From contig JAJIRX010000929.1 of NCBI GenBank assembly GCA_023853785.1, forward strand, positions 19,022 to 83,021: a stretch of 64,000 nucleotides of DNA, written 5' to 3'. Each line of letters begins with the position of its first letter. Position 1 is the stretch's first letter. The DNA is from Psilocybe azurescens. Taxonomy: Eukaryota > Basidiomycota > Agaricomycetes > Agaricales > Agrocybaceae. Of this stretch, positions 11,192 through 23,198 are shown piece by piece. The translations under genes were made by a program, and so were the position numbers. Under the pieces are notes generated by a model. That model did no database searches. It was not told the DNA's origin and saw nothing but the letters and a program-made list of their open reading frames with translations.

Positions 11192-13135
11192 TTAAATGGT
11201 AAAATATTGATAGAGGAGGGGAAGACCGTTGATGTGCTATGCGAAATATTGAGCCCATATCTTTCGAGTGTCGCCTTTAAAGGACTTAGGGATATGTCGT
11301 CTATTGTCCGGTCCATTGTCAGCTGCTTATGTCGACCAATGGCATTAAATGGGGATAACGCGGCATTATGGCCGGACAGCGATCGCCGGGATTTGGATGA
11401 CCAAACCCCGCTGATCCCAGATTCCCAGCTTGTTCTCAATTTAGGTATACAAGTTCCTCGCTTCTGAGGCCTGCCCAGCAAAATTTAAAGCGGGGTGCTA
11501 ACTGGTGTTGAATGACACTCAGCTGGCACATGAGCGATATGGAAAGTGTCGCAGTGCATTGTGCGATGATTGGCGTTCAGGCGTTGTGGTGATTCATTCA
11601 CAAAAGAATTGAGAGTTGGTAAGCTCCCCAGTGGACAGTAGTGCGTATATATCCGATAGAGCTGAATTGCAGAAAGAGTAGTGAAAAGCCACAAAATGGG
11701 ATGTCCGGATGACAAGAGCGACATCCACTTTCATTCTGTTGGGAGCTACAACGAGTACCCGCTGAGAGAGGATGCTGTAGTAGTACTGTGGATGTAGCGC
11801 GTGGCGTCCTGAGATGATGCGAGAGGTTGTTGAGTGTAACGTTTCTGCCTAAAATGGAACATGCCGGAATTGCACACGGCACAACCGTTGGACTATCTGT
11901 CCCAAGATAAGTCTGAACCAAGTCAGGCTTCGACGTTACAACTCTCAGATCGTCACACCCGTTACTCCAGTACATGTTTCCTGGGGCGGCCGTGGACTTA
12001 TAGTAGCGGAAAACCCAGACCGCTACATTGAGGGAAGACGAAGAGAAGACGCGACTGATAGAACTCTCACGCTTGTCGGCGCATATGATTGCGTGAATGC
12101 ATGCTCATTGCTAGGTGCTTCGGTCTGGATTCTGCTTCGCTGCGTAGCGTTTACTATTAGTTTGCTATTAGTGCAGTTTAGTGGAGCGTGGCAATGTTCT
12201 ACTGAGTCCTGAAGGTGACCAGTGATGCTTTGATTCGATCGTCTCAAGAGTCTAAGCCTACGAGTCATTTTACTATTTTTCTAGAATCGCAAATCAGATT
12301 ATAATCAGACTCAGACTCCTATTTTCAAAATTTTTTTGGCAAATCATTGACAGTGTAATATGGGATAACCTAGCAAAGTACAGGCATGGACGTCAGGACT
12401 TCGAACGCATTCCACCCTGATATCGACTACAAAACGACAAGTGTCACTGATGCAATTTAAAATACAGGCGGCCAGTGCTACAGCAGGTCTACTGAGTGCC
12501 AAATCAACCCGCACGACGTTGGCTTACATTGAAACGTGATTTTTGCTTGAAGCAAACACCATAGTCCAGTACGAGGCTGTCTCTTCATTGTCAGAATAGA
12601 ACGGTTTTGCTACGATCGTTGACAAGAAATGATTGGTATTTATATGAGCGTAGATATAAAAATTCGAATATCGCTACAGGTATGTTAGGCGTGCAGTTGC
12701 AGTAAGCAAAACGTTGAGAGTAGGTTGGATTTACTAGAAATCGCAGGAAGTTTGAGATATAACGAAGAAAAACGAAAGGACGAGAAAATGGTACAAAAGA
12801 AGAACGAAAAGAAGATAAAAAGAATGAGAAGAGATAATGCATAACACGGAGGAGCCATGAGAGCTGTTGATACAGGAAGAATGTGAAGCGCAAAAGAATG
12901 TGGGGTTATTATCAATATCTCTAGAAAGTTGGACGGGTCGTCGTGATGGCGGGACCTGCATGGCAAGGAAATTCAAGACGAACAGAAAGTCAGGGTTGAG
13001 TTATAAGACGTACGGACAGGCCTGGGGTATTTCAGAGGATGGAGGGCTAATGCTGAGGATTTGTTTATGTTCTAGAATGAGAAAGGAATGAGCATTCGAG
13101 GTGAAGGAACTAGCATAGAAATAATATAACTTACC
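11192..13135. other. Intergenic between P3 and P4
   Basis: Contains the P3 promoter (from 11192) and the P4 3' flank. A donor-like GTAAGTTAT (minus sense, from 13134) lies one base past the P4 stop, suggesting a spliced 3' UTR. I see no other gene. Confidence 0.4.
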
Positions 13136-13312
13136 TCATGAAACGATGCAAAACGCTGTCAGAGTACCTGCACCGTATCTTTCTGAGTCTGAAAATTCCG
13201 ACTCAGTGGTATCCTGGGAGGCTTTCTCCAAGGACAGCGACGCTACTGAAGCGCCGGAAGCAAGCTCTTCGACGTCGAAGAGATCGGGAAAAAAACAGTT
13301 GAATGAGTCCAT
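13136..13312 (-). CDS. Mating pheromone precursor P4 (CAAX = CIVS)
   Basis: A 58-residue intact frame starting MDSFNCFFPDLFDVEE, with an acidic Ser-rich middle and the end ERYGAGTLTAFCIVS followed by TGA. CIVS is a farnesylation-type CAAX box. The Glu-Arg maturation pair lies 14-15 residues from the end, as in P3 and P5, giving a predicted mature peptide of ten residues ending in Cys. A GTAAGT donor-like site immediately follows the stop codon. P4 is divergent from P5 across about 1.8 kb. Its mature sequence differs strongly from the others, so it probably addresses a different receptor specificity. Confidence 0.88.
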   Translation of the reverse strand: MDSFNCFFPDLFDVEELASGASVASLSLEKASQDTTESEFSDSERYGAGTLTAFCIVS

Positions 13313-15114
13313 TGCAGACTGGGGCGGGAGATATAAGTTAAAGGCGTCGCGGGGGCGTTAAAAACGCAGAGAGAGATTTCGAGGCCAGAGAAAATGCGAT
13401 GGGTACTTTGAAAAAGATAGGGAAAAGCATCGTCCCCGCTCGGTTTTATGGTGCTTGGACCAGGCCGAATGGGCGATCAATGGATCAAGTCCTTGTTCGC
13501 TTTATGGGGATATATTTTATACTCCGCCACACTCCTTAAGATTCGGCCTGATTTAACGGCAATGAGGCCGCGCCTCACAAGGGCAGTTGAAACCGAGAGC
13601 TAAAAGTCCACCAGTACTTCTGCTGCTTTTCAATCTATTTTTCCATAAAATAATGCTATAGAGGCTCTCGATTATACATAGTAGTACCATAAGTGAGTTG
13701 GAAAGTTATTTGTTTCCTGTATCAGGCTTATCCAGGATTCCCATCTCCAACCTCAGAACAGTGGCCCATTTCTGCATTTAGGCCACAATGTCCCGGCATG
13801 AATGGATGTGCTGCGGAAAACACGCCTTTGTCTGTTTATTTTTCTCTGTGTTTACATAGTCAAATGTAAACTAATGGTGCACAAACAAGCAGAGCAAGCG
13901 AGTATTTCAGATACAGGAATCCTAGGATGAACAAAAGATGACGACAATTGCTCATTGAGTCAGTAGAAATGAATATACAGTAATGGTAGGGCCTGGGGTT
14001 TTAGACCATGAGAATGTCTTAGTCTCCTAGGATGGGATGCGTCCAAGAGTAAACGTGCTAGAAAAATCAGAAGAATTAGTATTTGTATAGATTGCAACGT
14101 CTATGTGGTCCGGCTCTGGCCTCTCTCCATAGTTGTTTCCCAGACCTGACTCCGTTCTACAGTAAAATAAATGCAAAACAAAACGAAAAAGAGGACTCTG
14201 TCTTTGAGATCATATCCAGGCTATGCGATAAGATAACTTGGTTACTTGCTGCGCTCTTCGAGGAGAAAGTACACAAGGCTGTCCATATTAGACATTCTAC
14301 GAGCATAGCTACATAAATTCCAGTAAAAATATCACCCGTCTCGTCTGGGAAATGGAGTCGTGCAACTTGCATCATTTAAATTTCCTTGGACAATCCCAGA
14401 GGGAGCCCGACCTGACTCGATTACTCTAAAACAACAACAAATAATACCCAGTCAGAGCTGGCCATACTGAGAAACAAAAGATAGGTAAATGTAATGGAAT
14501 CAGGATGAGGCGAAAAACAAATATCACGCTGCGCGTTCTGACGGCCCCAGGGCCGCATAACTACGATGGACGGTGTCCCATCAAAACTACAAGTCCCGGG
14601 GTCCAGGACCACTCCGTGACTCGATCAGATGTCCATGGTTTGCAGTCCGCGGACTACTGCAAACCTACATTGCTCCAACTCCCTGTTGACTTCTCTCACT
14701 TCTACGGGCTCAATCATATGCGATGTTCAAATTTCACGAAATCCTATTGAACCTGACCGTAATACCCCAAAATATTATCACAAACTTCCATCGAAAACCA
14801 AATGCAAGGTCCTGGCGGTTTAAGTCAGCCGGCTGTGAGTATGTATTGGTGAGAATATTTGCTGATGGCACATTGTTCGCCTAGAGAGCTCGACAATGCC
14901 TGACCCTCACATGCACAGATCAATGGGACACACTGTGGCCCCTGTTACAATAAGCACAATCACTCCATCCACAGTTATGTACAAATATTTACTTTCTATC
15001 AAAACTACAAAAGGGGCCTAAGCGTAAAAACGAGGTACCCTACCAGTCTAGCGCCACACTACCCTATTCTATCACTGACTAGCAAGTGTCGAAAATCTTA
15101 TCCCAACAAATTCA
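13313..15114. other. Intergenic between divergent P4 and P5
   Basis: About 1.8 kb holding the promoters of P4 and P5. Short frames at 14083-14316 and 14505-14823 show no domain. At 15007-15016 ACAAAAGGGG resembles the pheromone-response element ACAAAGGGA of Ustilago, but with a mismatch. Confidence 0.4.
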
Positions 15115-15300
15115 ATGGACTCCTTCGACTTTTTCCAGTCCCTCACATTCACGTCAGACTCTCAGGAGCCCGACACAGTCATTTTTCCCTCTAAGGATAG
15201 CTTTCAGTCAGACGACGCCACAGAGTCAATTGACTCCATCCTGGTTGACTCCGAAAGGAACTATGGATATACCACTCATGGCTTCTGCGTTATCGCATGA
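15115..15300 (+). CDS. Mating pheromone precursor P5 (CAAX = CVIA)
   Basis: A 61-residue intact frame on the plus strand. It starts MDSFDFFQSLTFTSD, has an acidic Ser/Asp-rich middle and ends SERNYGYTTHGFCVIA followed by TGA. The CVIA box predicts farnesylation. The Glu-Arg pair 14-15 residues from the end predicts a ten-residue mature peptide ending in carboxymethylated, farnesylated Cys. It shares GFCVIA with P1, so the two may be related in lineage, but their mature middles differ. It lies about 1 kb upstream of R4 in the same orientation, a usual pheromone-receptor pairing. Confidence 0.93.
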   Translation: MDSFDFFQSLTFTSDSQEPDTVIFPSKDSFQSDDATESIDSILVDSERNYGYTTHGFCVIA

Positions 15301-16320
15301 AGTCTTTCGTTCTTTTCTCAGCCTCATACGTTGTATGGCTCTTTTATTTTTCTCTTTTCTCGTTTAGAGCTGATATATCGAATCCTAGTTATCGCAGGCT
15401 TCGACAGCAGCGATATGTATCATTATTGCTTGCCTTGCACCGTTCCTCACCACCTCCACATTGACCACAAAATACCCATCCCAGATCCTCTCTTCCAAAT
15501 CTTCTCTCGCCACCTACCCTTTCCCTTCGACTTTCTTAATCATCAGGATTAAGCATGGCGGTACACAACAAACCTCTCTGTGTACCCCTTCACGACCTCT
15601 CACGACATTCTTTCGCACCTTACTTCCTCTCTTTTTCAACTCTCGTTCTTTCAAATTTCTTTCCCTTATCTCCCTTGGAAACCATAGCGATACACCACAA
15701 ATCTCCCCTATCTATTGATCCAAGAGCATTCTCGTCTACTTATACATTTTAAGTACCGATTCCGCGACCATTTATTACCGGGCTAACAGGCTGCGATTAA
15801 ATTATCATTTCGTTTTCTGTTCGAACTTCGTTCATAATTCAATGATAGCATAAATACCGTTGTATTGGAATCTCCATAACTCAAGACTTAATCTTGTGAA
15901 ATAAATTTGAGCAATGGCCAACGTACCACTCAAATAGCATTTCTGCATGTAAATTAAGTGATGTGAACATAAATCAAGTGCTTCCTCGAATGTTAGTAGG
16001 GCAAAGTCCCACTGGGCTGCAGTCATTGGGAAACCATAGCGAATTTAGGACAAGAAATGCAGGGTAGCCTAAACCTCTGAAGTTTCTTTAGTCTTTCGTT
16101 CTCCGCTTGTATTTAAAATCACGTGACTACAATGGTTCCAACAATCGATTGAAGCCTTGATGGGGTACAGCTACTCCTGTTGTGCTTACATTAGTGAGAA
16201 GAAAAAGGTCAAAGGAAGAACGAAAAGAGATGGATATAATGCAGGCACCAGCAGAAAGGCTACATCTTTTCTTCCTCTTCTCCCTTTGTTCCTCTCGTCC
16301 TCCTCGTCGCTGTCGTCGCA
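15301..16320. other. P5 3' flank and R4 promoter
   Basis: Pyrimidine-rich sequence after P5, probably its 3' UTR, followed by the R4 upstream region. A CT-rich tract at 16266-16320 runs directly into the R4 start, typical of basidiomycete promoters. The minus-strand frame at 15832-16026 has no recognisable domain. Confidence 0.4.
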
Positions 16321-18194
16321 ATGCAGCATCCTGAACTACCTACCTTCGCTTTCATCTCTGCTCTGCTCGTTCTGGTTCCTCTCATCTGGCACTGGCGATC
16401 TGGCAATGTCGCCATAATAGCTATCTCTTTCTGGCTCTTCGTCGTTGATATTATATACGGTGTGAACACCATCGTGTGGGCGGGAAACGTGAGCGATCCT
16501 ATGCCTGTATGGTGTGACATTAGTGCGTATTTCTTCAGACTTATGTCGAGGCCTGGCGCTTAAACTCCTTTGATAGCTTCAAAAATTGTGGTTGGCGCTT
16601 CTTTTGCTCTTCCCCTTGCTACCATTTGCATATGCAAACACTTGGAAATGGTGTCTTCATCTCGAAAGGTCTCCTACGATAGTGCAGACCGTCGAAGACG
16701 CATGATATTCGAAAGCATCATGTGTTTCGGAATTCCCTTGCTTTTCATGGCCCTTCGTAAGTCATTTTGTTCTTGCGTATTTTTGCATGCTTCAGGACTG
16801 AGTTTGTTTCCAAACTATAGACTACATTGTTCAAGGCCATCGCTACGACGTATTCGAGGACTTCGGCTGCCAGGCGACCGTTTATATTTCCATTCCGGCC
16901 ATCTTCATTATTTGGTTCCCACCTCTCCTATTCTCTGTCATTACGCTCATCTACGCCGCACTTGCTCTCAATAACTTTATTCGTCGTCGTTTGACATTCG
17001 CTGCCCACTTACAAAATTCCAATTCGGCGCTTACAACTAACCGCTATCTGCGTCTAATTGCCATGTCTCTGACCGAGATGGCTTGGGGAACTTCGCTCAC
17101 AGCATACAATCTCTGGAACAACGCATCGCCCGGGCTGCGTCCATGGACGACTTGGGCTGACGTTCACAGTAACTTCTCCCGAGTCGATCCTTTCCCTTTG
17201 TCCGAAGTCCCACCTTGGTTTGTCAAGACCATGATGCTCTTCTGGTGGACAATGCCTGCCTCTAGTATCATCTTCTTCGTCTTCTTCGGCTTCGGAGAAG
17301 AGGCACTCAAGGAGTATAGGAGGATTTGGGCATGGTTCCGGAAGACCGTGCTTAGGAGGCCCGAGACGGAGAAGAAAAAGAAACCATTCGGAATTTTGTC
17401 CGCCAACAGGTTGGAATCTTCGACTTCATTTGAGTTTTAGAAGCTAAACCCATATTCTTCTAGCCGATCTCCTCGTCCATTACATCTTCTGAGCCTCAAA
17501 ACCATGTCGTCATCATCAACCTCGTCACCTTCGTCTCAGGAGTTTGACTCTCGATCACCGCATAGCGCCATCTCTCACCTTTCGCAGTCCACTGTCACTC
17601 TTGCGCCAAGCCCGGGCGGCTATTCCCAAAGCCAAAAATCCAAGTTTGAGGAGGCCCACAAAGACATTGAATCCCAGTATCCAACGGATGCTGCACCACC
17701 TACTATCCTACATATCCACCCACGCACCCAGATATTAGCCTGCCCATTGACCCACTACGCGACAGCAATTCACTCACAGAGGGCAGAAAAGTCTCGTTAC
17801 TGTCTAATTTGGATGAAAGCGATGCTTTCACCATCTCGACATTTTCGTACTACGGACAGCCTTCGTCTCCTATCTCTCCTATCTCACCGATTTCGACCAT
17901 GCCACCTTCCTCCCCACTGTGGTACCGCAGAGCCTGCCGCCGCCACCCCGGCGGTTCCCACGACAGTCACCTTCGTCTTCGAGTGTGCGGACGACAACGT
18001 CAAATATGCCATCTCCTGTCTCTCCGCCCCAGACACATGCAAGTGATGTGCACTCGAACTCGCCGTCTCAGCCATCACTGGGTCTTGAAGCTCTTCCTGA
18101 GAGACAAGATCCAAGCTCAAGGACGTTGGGCGTTCCTGGGGGTTCGATTCTGGTGACCATCCAGCGACAAGCCTCATTTGATCGTGGGATGTAA
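16321..18194 (+). CDS. STE3-type mating pheromone receptor R4
   Basis: Seven-helix pheromone receptor. Exons: 16321-16522, 16577-16756, 16821-17409, then probably 17464-17676 and 17739-18194. It starts MQHPELPTFAFISALLV. Landmarks are GVNTIVWAGN, VWCDI, YIVQGHRYDVFEDFGC, LRPWTTWADVHSNFSRVDPF and FFVFFGFGEEA. The cytoplasmic tail is long and Ser/Pro-rich, ending GGSILVTIQRQASFDRGM. Ignoring the intron proposed at 17410-17463, the protein would stop at 17440; coding texture beyond that favours the longer model. The tail changes frame at CCCC 17912-17915, where one more C restores it, giving about 545 residues. Closest relative here is R2. Receptor identity is certain; the tail is less so. Confidence 0.88.
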
Positions 18195-19099
18195 TACGCC
18201 TGATCAACTGGTCGTGCATTTCCCTCCGTTCAACTTTCGTTCACGCTACTATAATATCTCTGCCTGCATCTCCCGCAGTTCGTCCTTGGCATGAAATGGC
18301 CCAGATCGCCTCGGGCTCTTCGTTTCTGCAACGCCGATTCCTCATGTCATATCACGACATGTCTCTTCAAATTGACCGATGTCAATACCACGCTCTAATG
18401 CCGGCGCCCGTTACTTTGTGGACTAATTCACCCTATCGAAACAAATTCATTCTATTGAAATAATACCAACTCAACGTTCAGCACGACCTTGCACCACCCT
18501 TCGATCCCGATGCCACTTTCACTTTCTTCATTATCTATGTATTTCTATCTGGATTACCTTTCATACCCGTGTATCAACATGACCACAATCATTTACATAG
18601 CCTATTCGATCAGCCAAGTGGGACTAGCAAGCCTAGCTCCCAATACATTTCATTTAAAACCACCTTCCGCTGCTGCGCTCTTTTCTTTGTTGACGATCTC
18701 GGTTTTGCTTTTTGCTTTTTTGTTATCTTATCATATTGCTATCATTCTTTTAGAATGTTTTCGTCTCTCTAAAAAAAAATTGTAGAGTGTAGCGTCCGAG
18801 TTTAAGCTACGTAGTAGGTCGTTGTGTTGTCCAACAAATTGACATTTCGTTCCCAAAAGTAATTCCGCACAAACAAAATCTGACATGCGGCTCGTTCGTT
18901 GTCATAAGTCACCTTTGTCAATAAAAATGTACTGTCATGACATTGACCACGCTGATGAGACTGTTCGTCATCGTATCTTGTCTCAATTCGACCAGATGAG
19001 CATGGAGCTAGTTCCAAATATGCTGCTTAGAAAATGGTAAACCTGTGGCCATATAATCTGAAAGCGGTTTAGAAGCGGCGTGAATGCACAGGGGCATAT
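18195..19099. other. Intergenic, right edge of the mating locus
   Basis: R4 3' flank and the 3' end of the neighbouring minus-strand gene. The frame at 18802-19017 (-) ends YYVA but lacks a cysteine. No gene seen. Confidence 0.4.
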
Positions 19100-20060
19100 T
19101 CAAGGAAGGAGGTCATCGAGGAATTCCTCCATCTCTTCCATCTGAGACTTCGGCTTAGTCTGCACACCTTCAGGTAGTGGTAATGCTGGTGCCTCTTGAT
19201 AATCTGCAAAAGATGTTGATTATATCAGTGCGAGATCGCGCATAGATTGACTGAAATGTACCTTGTTTCCGTGAACGGGCAGAAGTCGATACAGGAACTA
19301 TGGGCTTTGTGCGTAGTTTTTCAGACTTGGCTCTGAAACGATTCTTTAGGTCTGAAGAGTCAAACAAGTGGTCGGCAGTCAGGCCTCAGGGACGAGAGCC
19401 TATAGGCAGCGAGAATCGGAAATACTGACCCCAAGTAGCCTCCGCTGCCTTCTTCTCGCGGGTCATCTCATCAAGTTCATCGTCCCAAGCGATTTGCTCC
19501 ACTTTTCCCTTCTTTGATGATGTCGCCGCGGCGATTCGTGATGGGTTGGAGGAAATGTGGGCTAGTGAGGTATCAACGTCGTCATCATCGTAATCTTTCT
19601 TCACAGAAACATGTAGAACCGGACTGGGTTCGTCCGACAGTTTCTGTCTTTCCAGAAAACGACGATAAATCAACTTCTGGTTCCAATATAGGTTCTCCTG
19701 AATGAGAAACACGGGGTTGAAAAAATCGGTAACCTTCACGCAGAGATCCGAGCTCATGAACGCACCATCTGAATCAAGTTCGACCTCCTCTTCTTTGTAC
19801 CTGTCCGCGTTGGTTCCCAATTGTCGTCTGCTATACTTTGCAGCTGTCTCCCTGGCCAGCTCGGCAGCCTCTTCTTCCGTCAGAGGCTCCTTTCCTTCTC
19901 CTTCCAGCACAAGCCGTGTACTGAACTCCGCGGGACGACCAGTACCTCGTCCTCTTCCCCGAGCACGAAGGTATTTGCCTAGCCCACCGCGAGACCTCCC
20001 TCGACCTCTGCCTCTGTCTCGATTTCCAGATCCTCCAGCTGCATCCGTACGCTCTGACAT
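19100..20060 (-). CDS. RG-rich conserved fungal protein, function unknown
   Basis: Three exons (19430-20060, 19262-19351, 19100-19203) joined by GT-AG introns give 274 residues in frame. The N-terminus after MSERTDAAGGSGN is an Arg-Gly-rich stretch of about 35 residues, often an RNA-binding or methylated region. The middle is acidic (KKDYDDDDVDTS). The C-terminal part carries WDDELDEMTREKKAAE, DLKNRFRAKSEKLR across the first splice junction, and a final acidic helix EEMEEFLDDLL. I do not recognise a named domain; it looks like a nuclear RNA-associated protein. A further intron within 19681-19760 is possible but would then need a frame correction, so I kept the continuous model. Confidence 0.75.
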
Positions 20061-21068
20061 TTGCCTTGTCGATCAATCACCAGTCCGACAGAAAGAGGGA
20101 TAAGATCGGCTTATCGATGGTGCAGGGGCATTCAGTAATCCCACTGTCGTCTTCAGCGTTGTGACACTGATCATAAGTTTCAAGGCACCTGCTTTTGAGA
20201 AGCTTGAATTACGGAGCAAGTCCTTCCGGAATCTGCTGACAGTGCTCGCGCTCTTTGTTGTGGTCGGTGTCTGATCACCATTGCTTAGTCATCGATATGA
20301 CCACTGGTCGGAGAGCGCTTGTCTGGGCGCTAAATACACCACGCAAGGGCTTATTCCACAGCATCCATACTTGTACGAGTTTGGACCAAAGTGATTCTAA
20401 AATTCATTAGCCGGTCATAGACGGTCATAACTTGAATGGAGCAACATCGGTATTAGCTTGGTATTAGTAATAGCATCAGTGAGCACATCAAGGGCACGTC
20501 TTGGGCACGTCGGGCACATGCTGACAACTAGTCTGTTACAAGGCTGCTATAAGAATCACTGTCTATACATCCATCGTTCTCATTTTTAAGGGAAAATTAT
20601 AATATCTGATAAGCTTGAACATGCATTCCTTTCTAGAAATGAGTCAAATATCTACGTCAAAATGGACTTAATAACCATCCTACGTCTACAGTTATTGTTA
20701 CTCTAGACTGGACTCCTCCCTTATAAGACCACCGTCTCATTCTTACTCCATTGTGTCTTGTCCCGTGGGACATGGCATCATTGCTGCGATCAAATATATC
20801 CGTTCGATCACTACAAACCTACATCAAAAAATGTCAAATCTGGCATGAGCTGAAGTCTCGAGGGAAGAAACAACCCCGGCCACACCTACATAGCACATCT
20901 ATCTCATAACGCGCGAGTTAGTATCTCTATCCAGATAGATTTAACATTTCAACTACGACGCATTTCTTTACAGAATTCAGGGAATAATGAAACGCAGATA
21001 TTAAAGGCAATAGTAAACTATCTCCAGCACCACATTTGACTGATTAATCCAGACATAAAGAGAAAAAT
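20061..21068. other. Intergenic, no gene seen
   Basis: About 1 kb between two minus-strand genes. A short direct repeat around GGGCACGTC occurs at 20490-20520. Nothing else recognisable. Confidence 0.4.
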
Positions 21069-23171
21069 TTAAAGCGTGTAACGGAAATCGGGATGACGAT
21101 CGCCAAGGTCAACCCAAGCGCGGACACCACCATCCGGTTCACTTTCTGTTGCGTATGGTGCGAGAACCTCCTTGCGTGTGCGCTCCTTGTTTTTGTTCTT
21201 CCAGGAAAGGATCGTAGCGTTGACGATTGCTAACACAATAGTCATGATCATACTAACAGCGAGCAGTCAGTTATCGATTGATACAAAGGCAGATAGAAGA
21301 ACGACATACAAAATGAGATTCATCACATTTGTTTTATGGAATCGAGGACCCTCCTTGGTAGGATAGCGCCATGTACTCAGGATTCCTCCCTAAATCAGAC
21401 GGTTAGTCGTTAAACGGAGAAGTGACACCTGAAAGACTTACCATACTAGTCGCCATAAATCCTACTGCAATACTGGTAGCTCTGGTATAATAGGGCTCCG
21501 AATTATTCGAGATCCATGCAGCAATAACTGGTACTGTTCCGTATATTCCGACAGCCATCAGGTAGATGGCCCCATAAGCGGCGTGTTTGTTTGTTGTTCC
21601 TTTTTGGAGGTGAGCTACATAAAGAAATTTCACTAATATCACCCACCTAGATACAGGGCGTATCCAGCTATTCCAATTACACAGACCGAGCACAATGGAA
21701 TGGCTCTACTCTTGAGGCGATCAGATGAGTACGCAACAATCAGGGTTACTAGATGATGATTCAGAGATATGTCGTATGGATCATAATCATAGATCTTACC
21801 GACAAATGCACAGGCAAATGGACCGACGCTAAGAAGTTGAGAGTGATTGGGACTGAAGCCGAGCTGGTTGATGATCGAAGGTGCAAAAAGTGCAAGACCG
21901 AAGAGGTTCGTTCCACCCATGAAGAAGGTTATAAACATAAGAATAACATGAGGAGATTTCAGGGAGTTCAACACATGTTTAATGCGGAACTCGTCCAGTG
22001 GGTTCACGAATGGCCTGTCTTTCTCCAGACGACGCATGACAAGACTTAGGATGTCCCCAAATCAGTCCAGTGTACACTAGATTATTCGAGTAACTCACTC
22101 TTTCTGAGCCTCAGATAAGAATCTGGATTCTCTTGGTGTTGCTGGAACCATGAAAAAACCGAGAATGCCCATCAATACGCTGAAGATGCCTTCCTGAATG
22201 ATGAGCCGTAACATTTAAAACAATGCTACTTGATTTATCGACATAGAATCTTACCAAGATGAAGATCCACGCCCATGCTGGCTTTCCTCCAAGGCCATCC
22301 ATGTTATCAATAGCAGCTGCAAGGAGTCCAGAAAACGCGCTGGAGAGCTGCGTGGATATGGTCAGTTCTTTCCAGTATAATGTGGAATAATTAAGTGCCC
22401 ACAGATGCCGCTGAAAAGAAGAAGGCAATTCTGTACAATATTGGTAAATGCCCAAAACAATCTGCAGGAGGTCTATTAAAACTCACCTATAGGACAGCTC
22501 TGTACGAGTATAGAATCCAGAGAGGTAGAGCACAATTCCGGGGAACATTGGTCCCTCCACAAGGCCCAGGAAGAATCGCGCAGCAATAAGATCACTGAAA
22601 GAAGACACGAATCCTTGGAAAATGACGATAATTCCCCAGAGAGTGAGGATAACGGGCATAGCAATATTCGGGCCAATCCTGCGTAGTAAAAGGTTTGCAG
22701 GGACCTCGGCCAAGATGTAGGGCCTGTTTCGATGATGAAAATGTCGTCGATATATCGCATAATGGGTAGACACATACACATATGTAACTGTTATGCAGAT
22801 TTGGTACTGACGATCTGTCATCTTAAGGCCTTTTGAAGACCGGCGACTCGAGCATTTCCTGTAATAATGTACTTAGCCCTATTGTTGGTCTCGATGCCTG
22901 GGTCTATCGCAGCACATACCGATATTTGCGCGATCCTAGACAGTCGTTAGAGCCCGATTATGTCTCCAAGAGAGTTATTACTCACCAAAAACGACAAGAG
23001 GTAGAACATAGTCATCATAGGCAAAATGGTCCAGTCCAGCTTCCTGACAGCGCTTCGGATTTTTCCATGATCGACCTCATCAAAGCTCTCCTTTTCCAAC
23101 TCGGACTTATGGACAGAGGATGATATGGGACTGCTCGGCTTTTGCTCATCAACAGCCTCGTTGGTAGCCAT
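21069..23171 (-). CDS. MFS transporter, allantoate permease (Dal5/ACS) type; one frame slip
   Basis: Plasma-membrane anion:cation symporter of the major facilitator superfamily, fungal allantoate/nicotinate permease branch. Known substrates of the branch are carboxylates such as allantoate, nicotinate and pantothenate; the one here is unknown. It starts MATNEAVDEQ; an alternative Met is at 23198. The KLDWTILPMM-FYLLSFL-DRANIGNARVAGL signature spans three exons. The middle exon is only 16 nt (22920-22935). Later come PYILAEVPANLLLRRIGP, RFFLGLVEGPMFPGIVLYLSG and FMVPATPRESRFLSE. The last exon ends PDFRYTL. At least ten short introns are all in phase. The single defect is one base missing near 22827-22834, just after NARVAGLQK. 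Either a consensus error or a recent loss. Confidence 0.85.
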
Positions 23172-23198
23172 GGTTGGAGAGTCGAAAGCACGGAGCAA

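Noticed and set aside
15007..15016. ACAAAAGGGG as a pheromone response element of P5
   Set aside because: Differs from the Ustilago consensus ACAAAGGGA and is a single short match; not listed as a regulatory site.
18802..19017. Minus frame ending TTYYVA next to R4
   Set aside because: No CAAX cysteine and no homologous flank, unlike P2.
22827..22834. Programmed frameshift in the MFS transporter
   Set aside because: No slippery heptamer context is evident and similar slips occur at homopolymers in many unrelated genes here.
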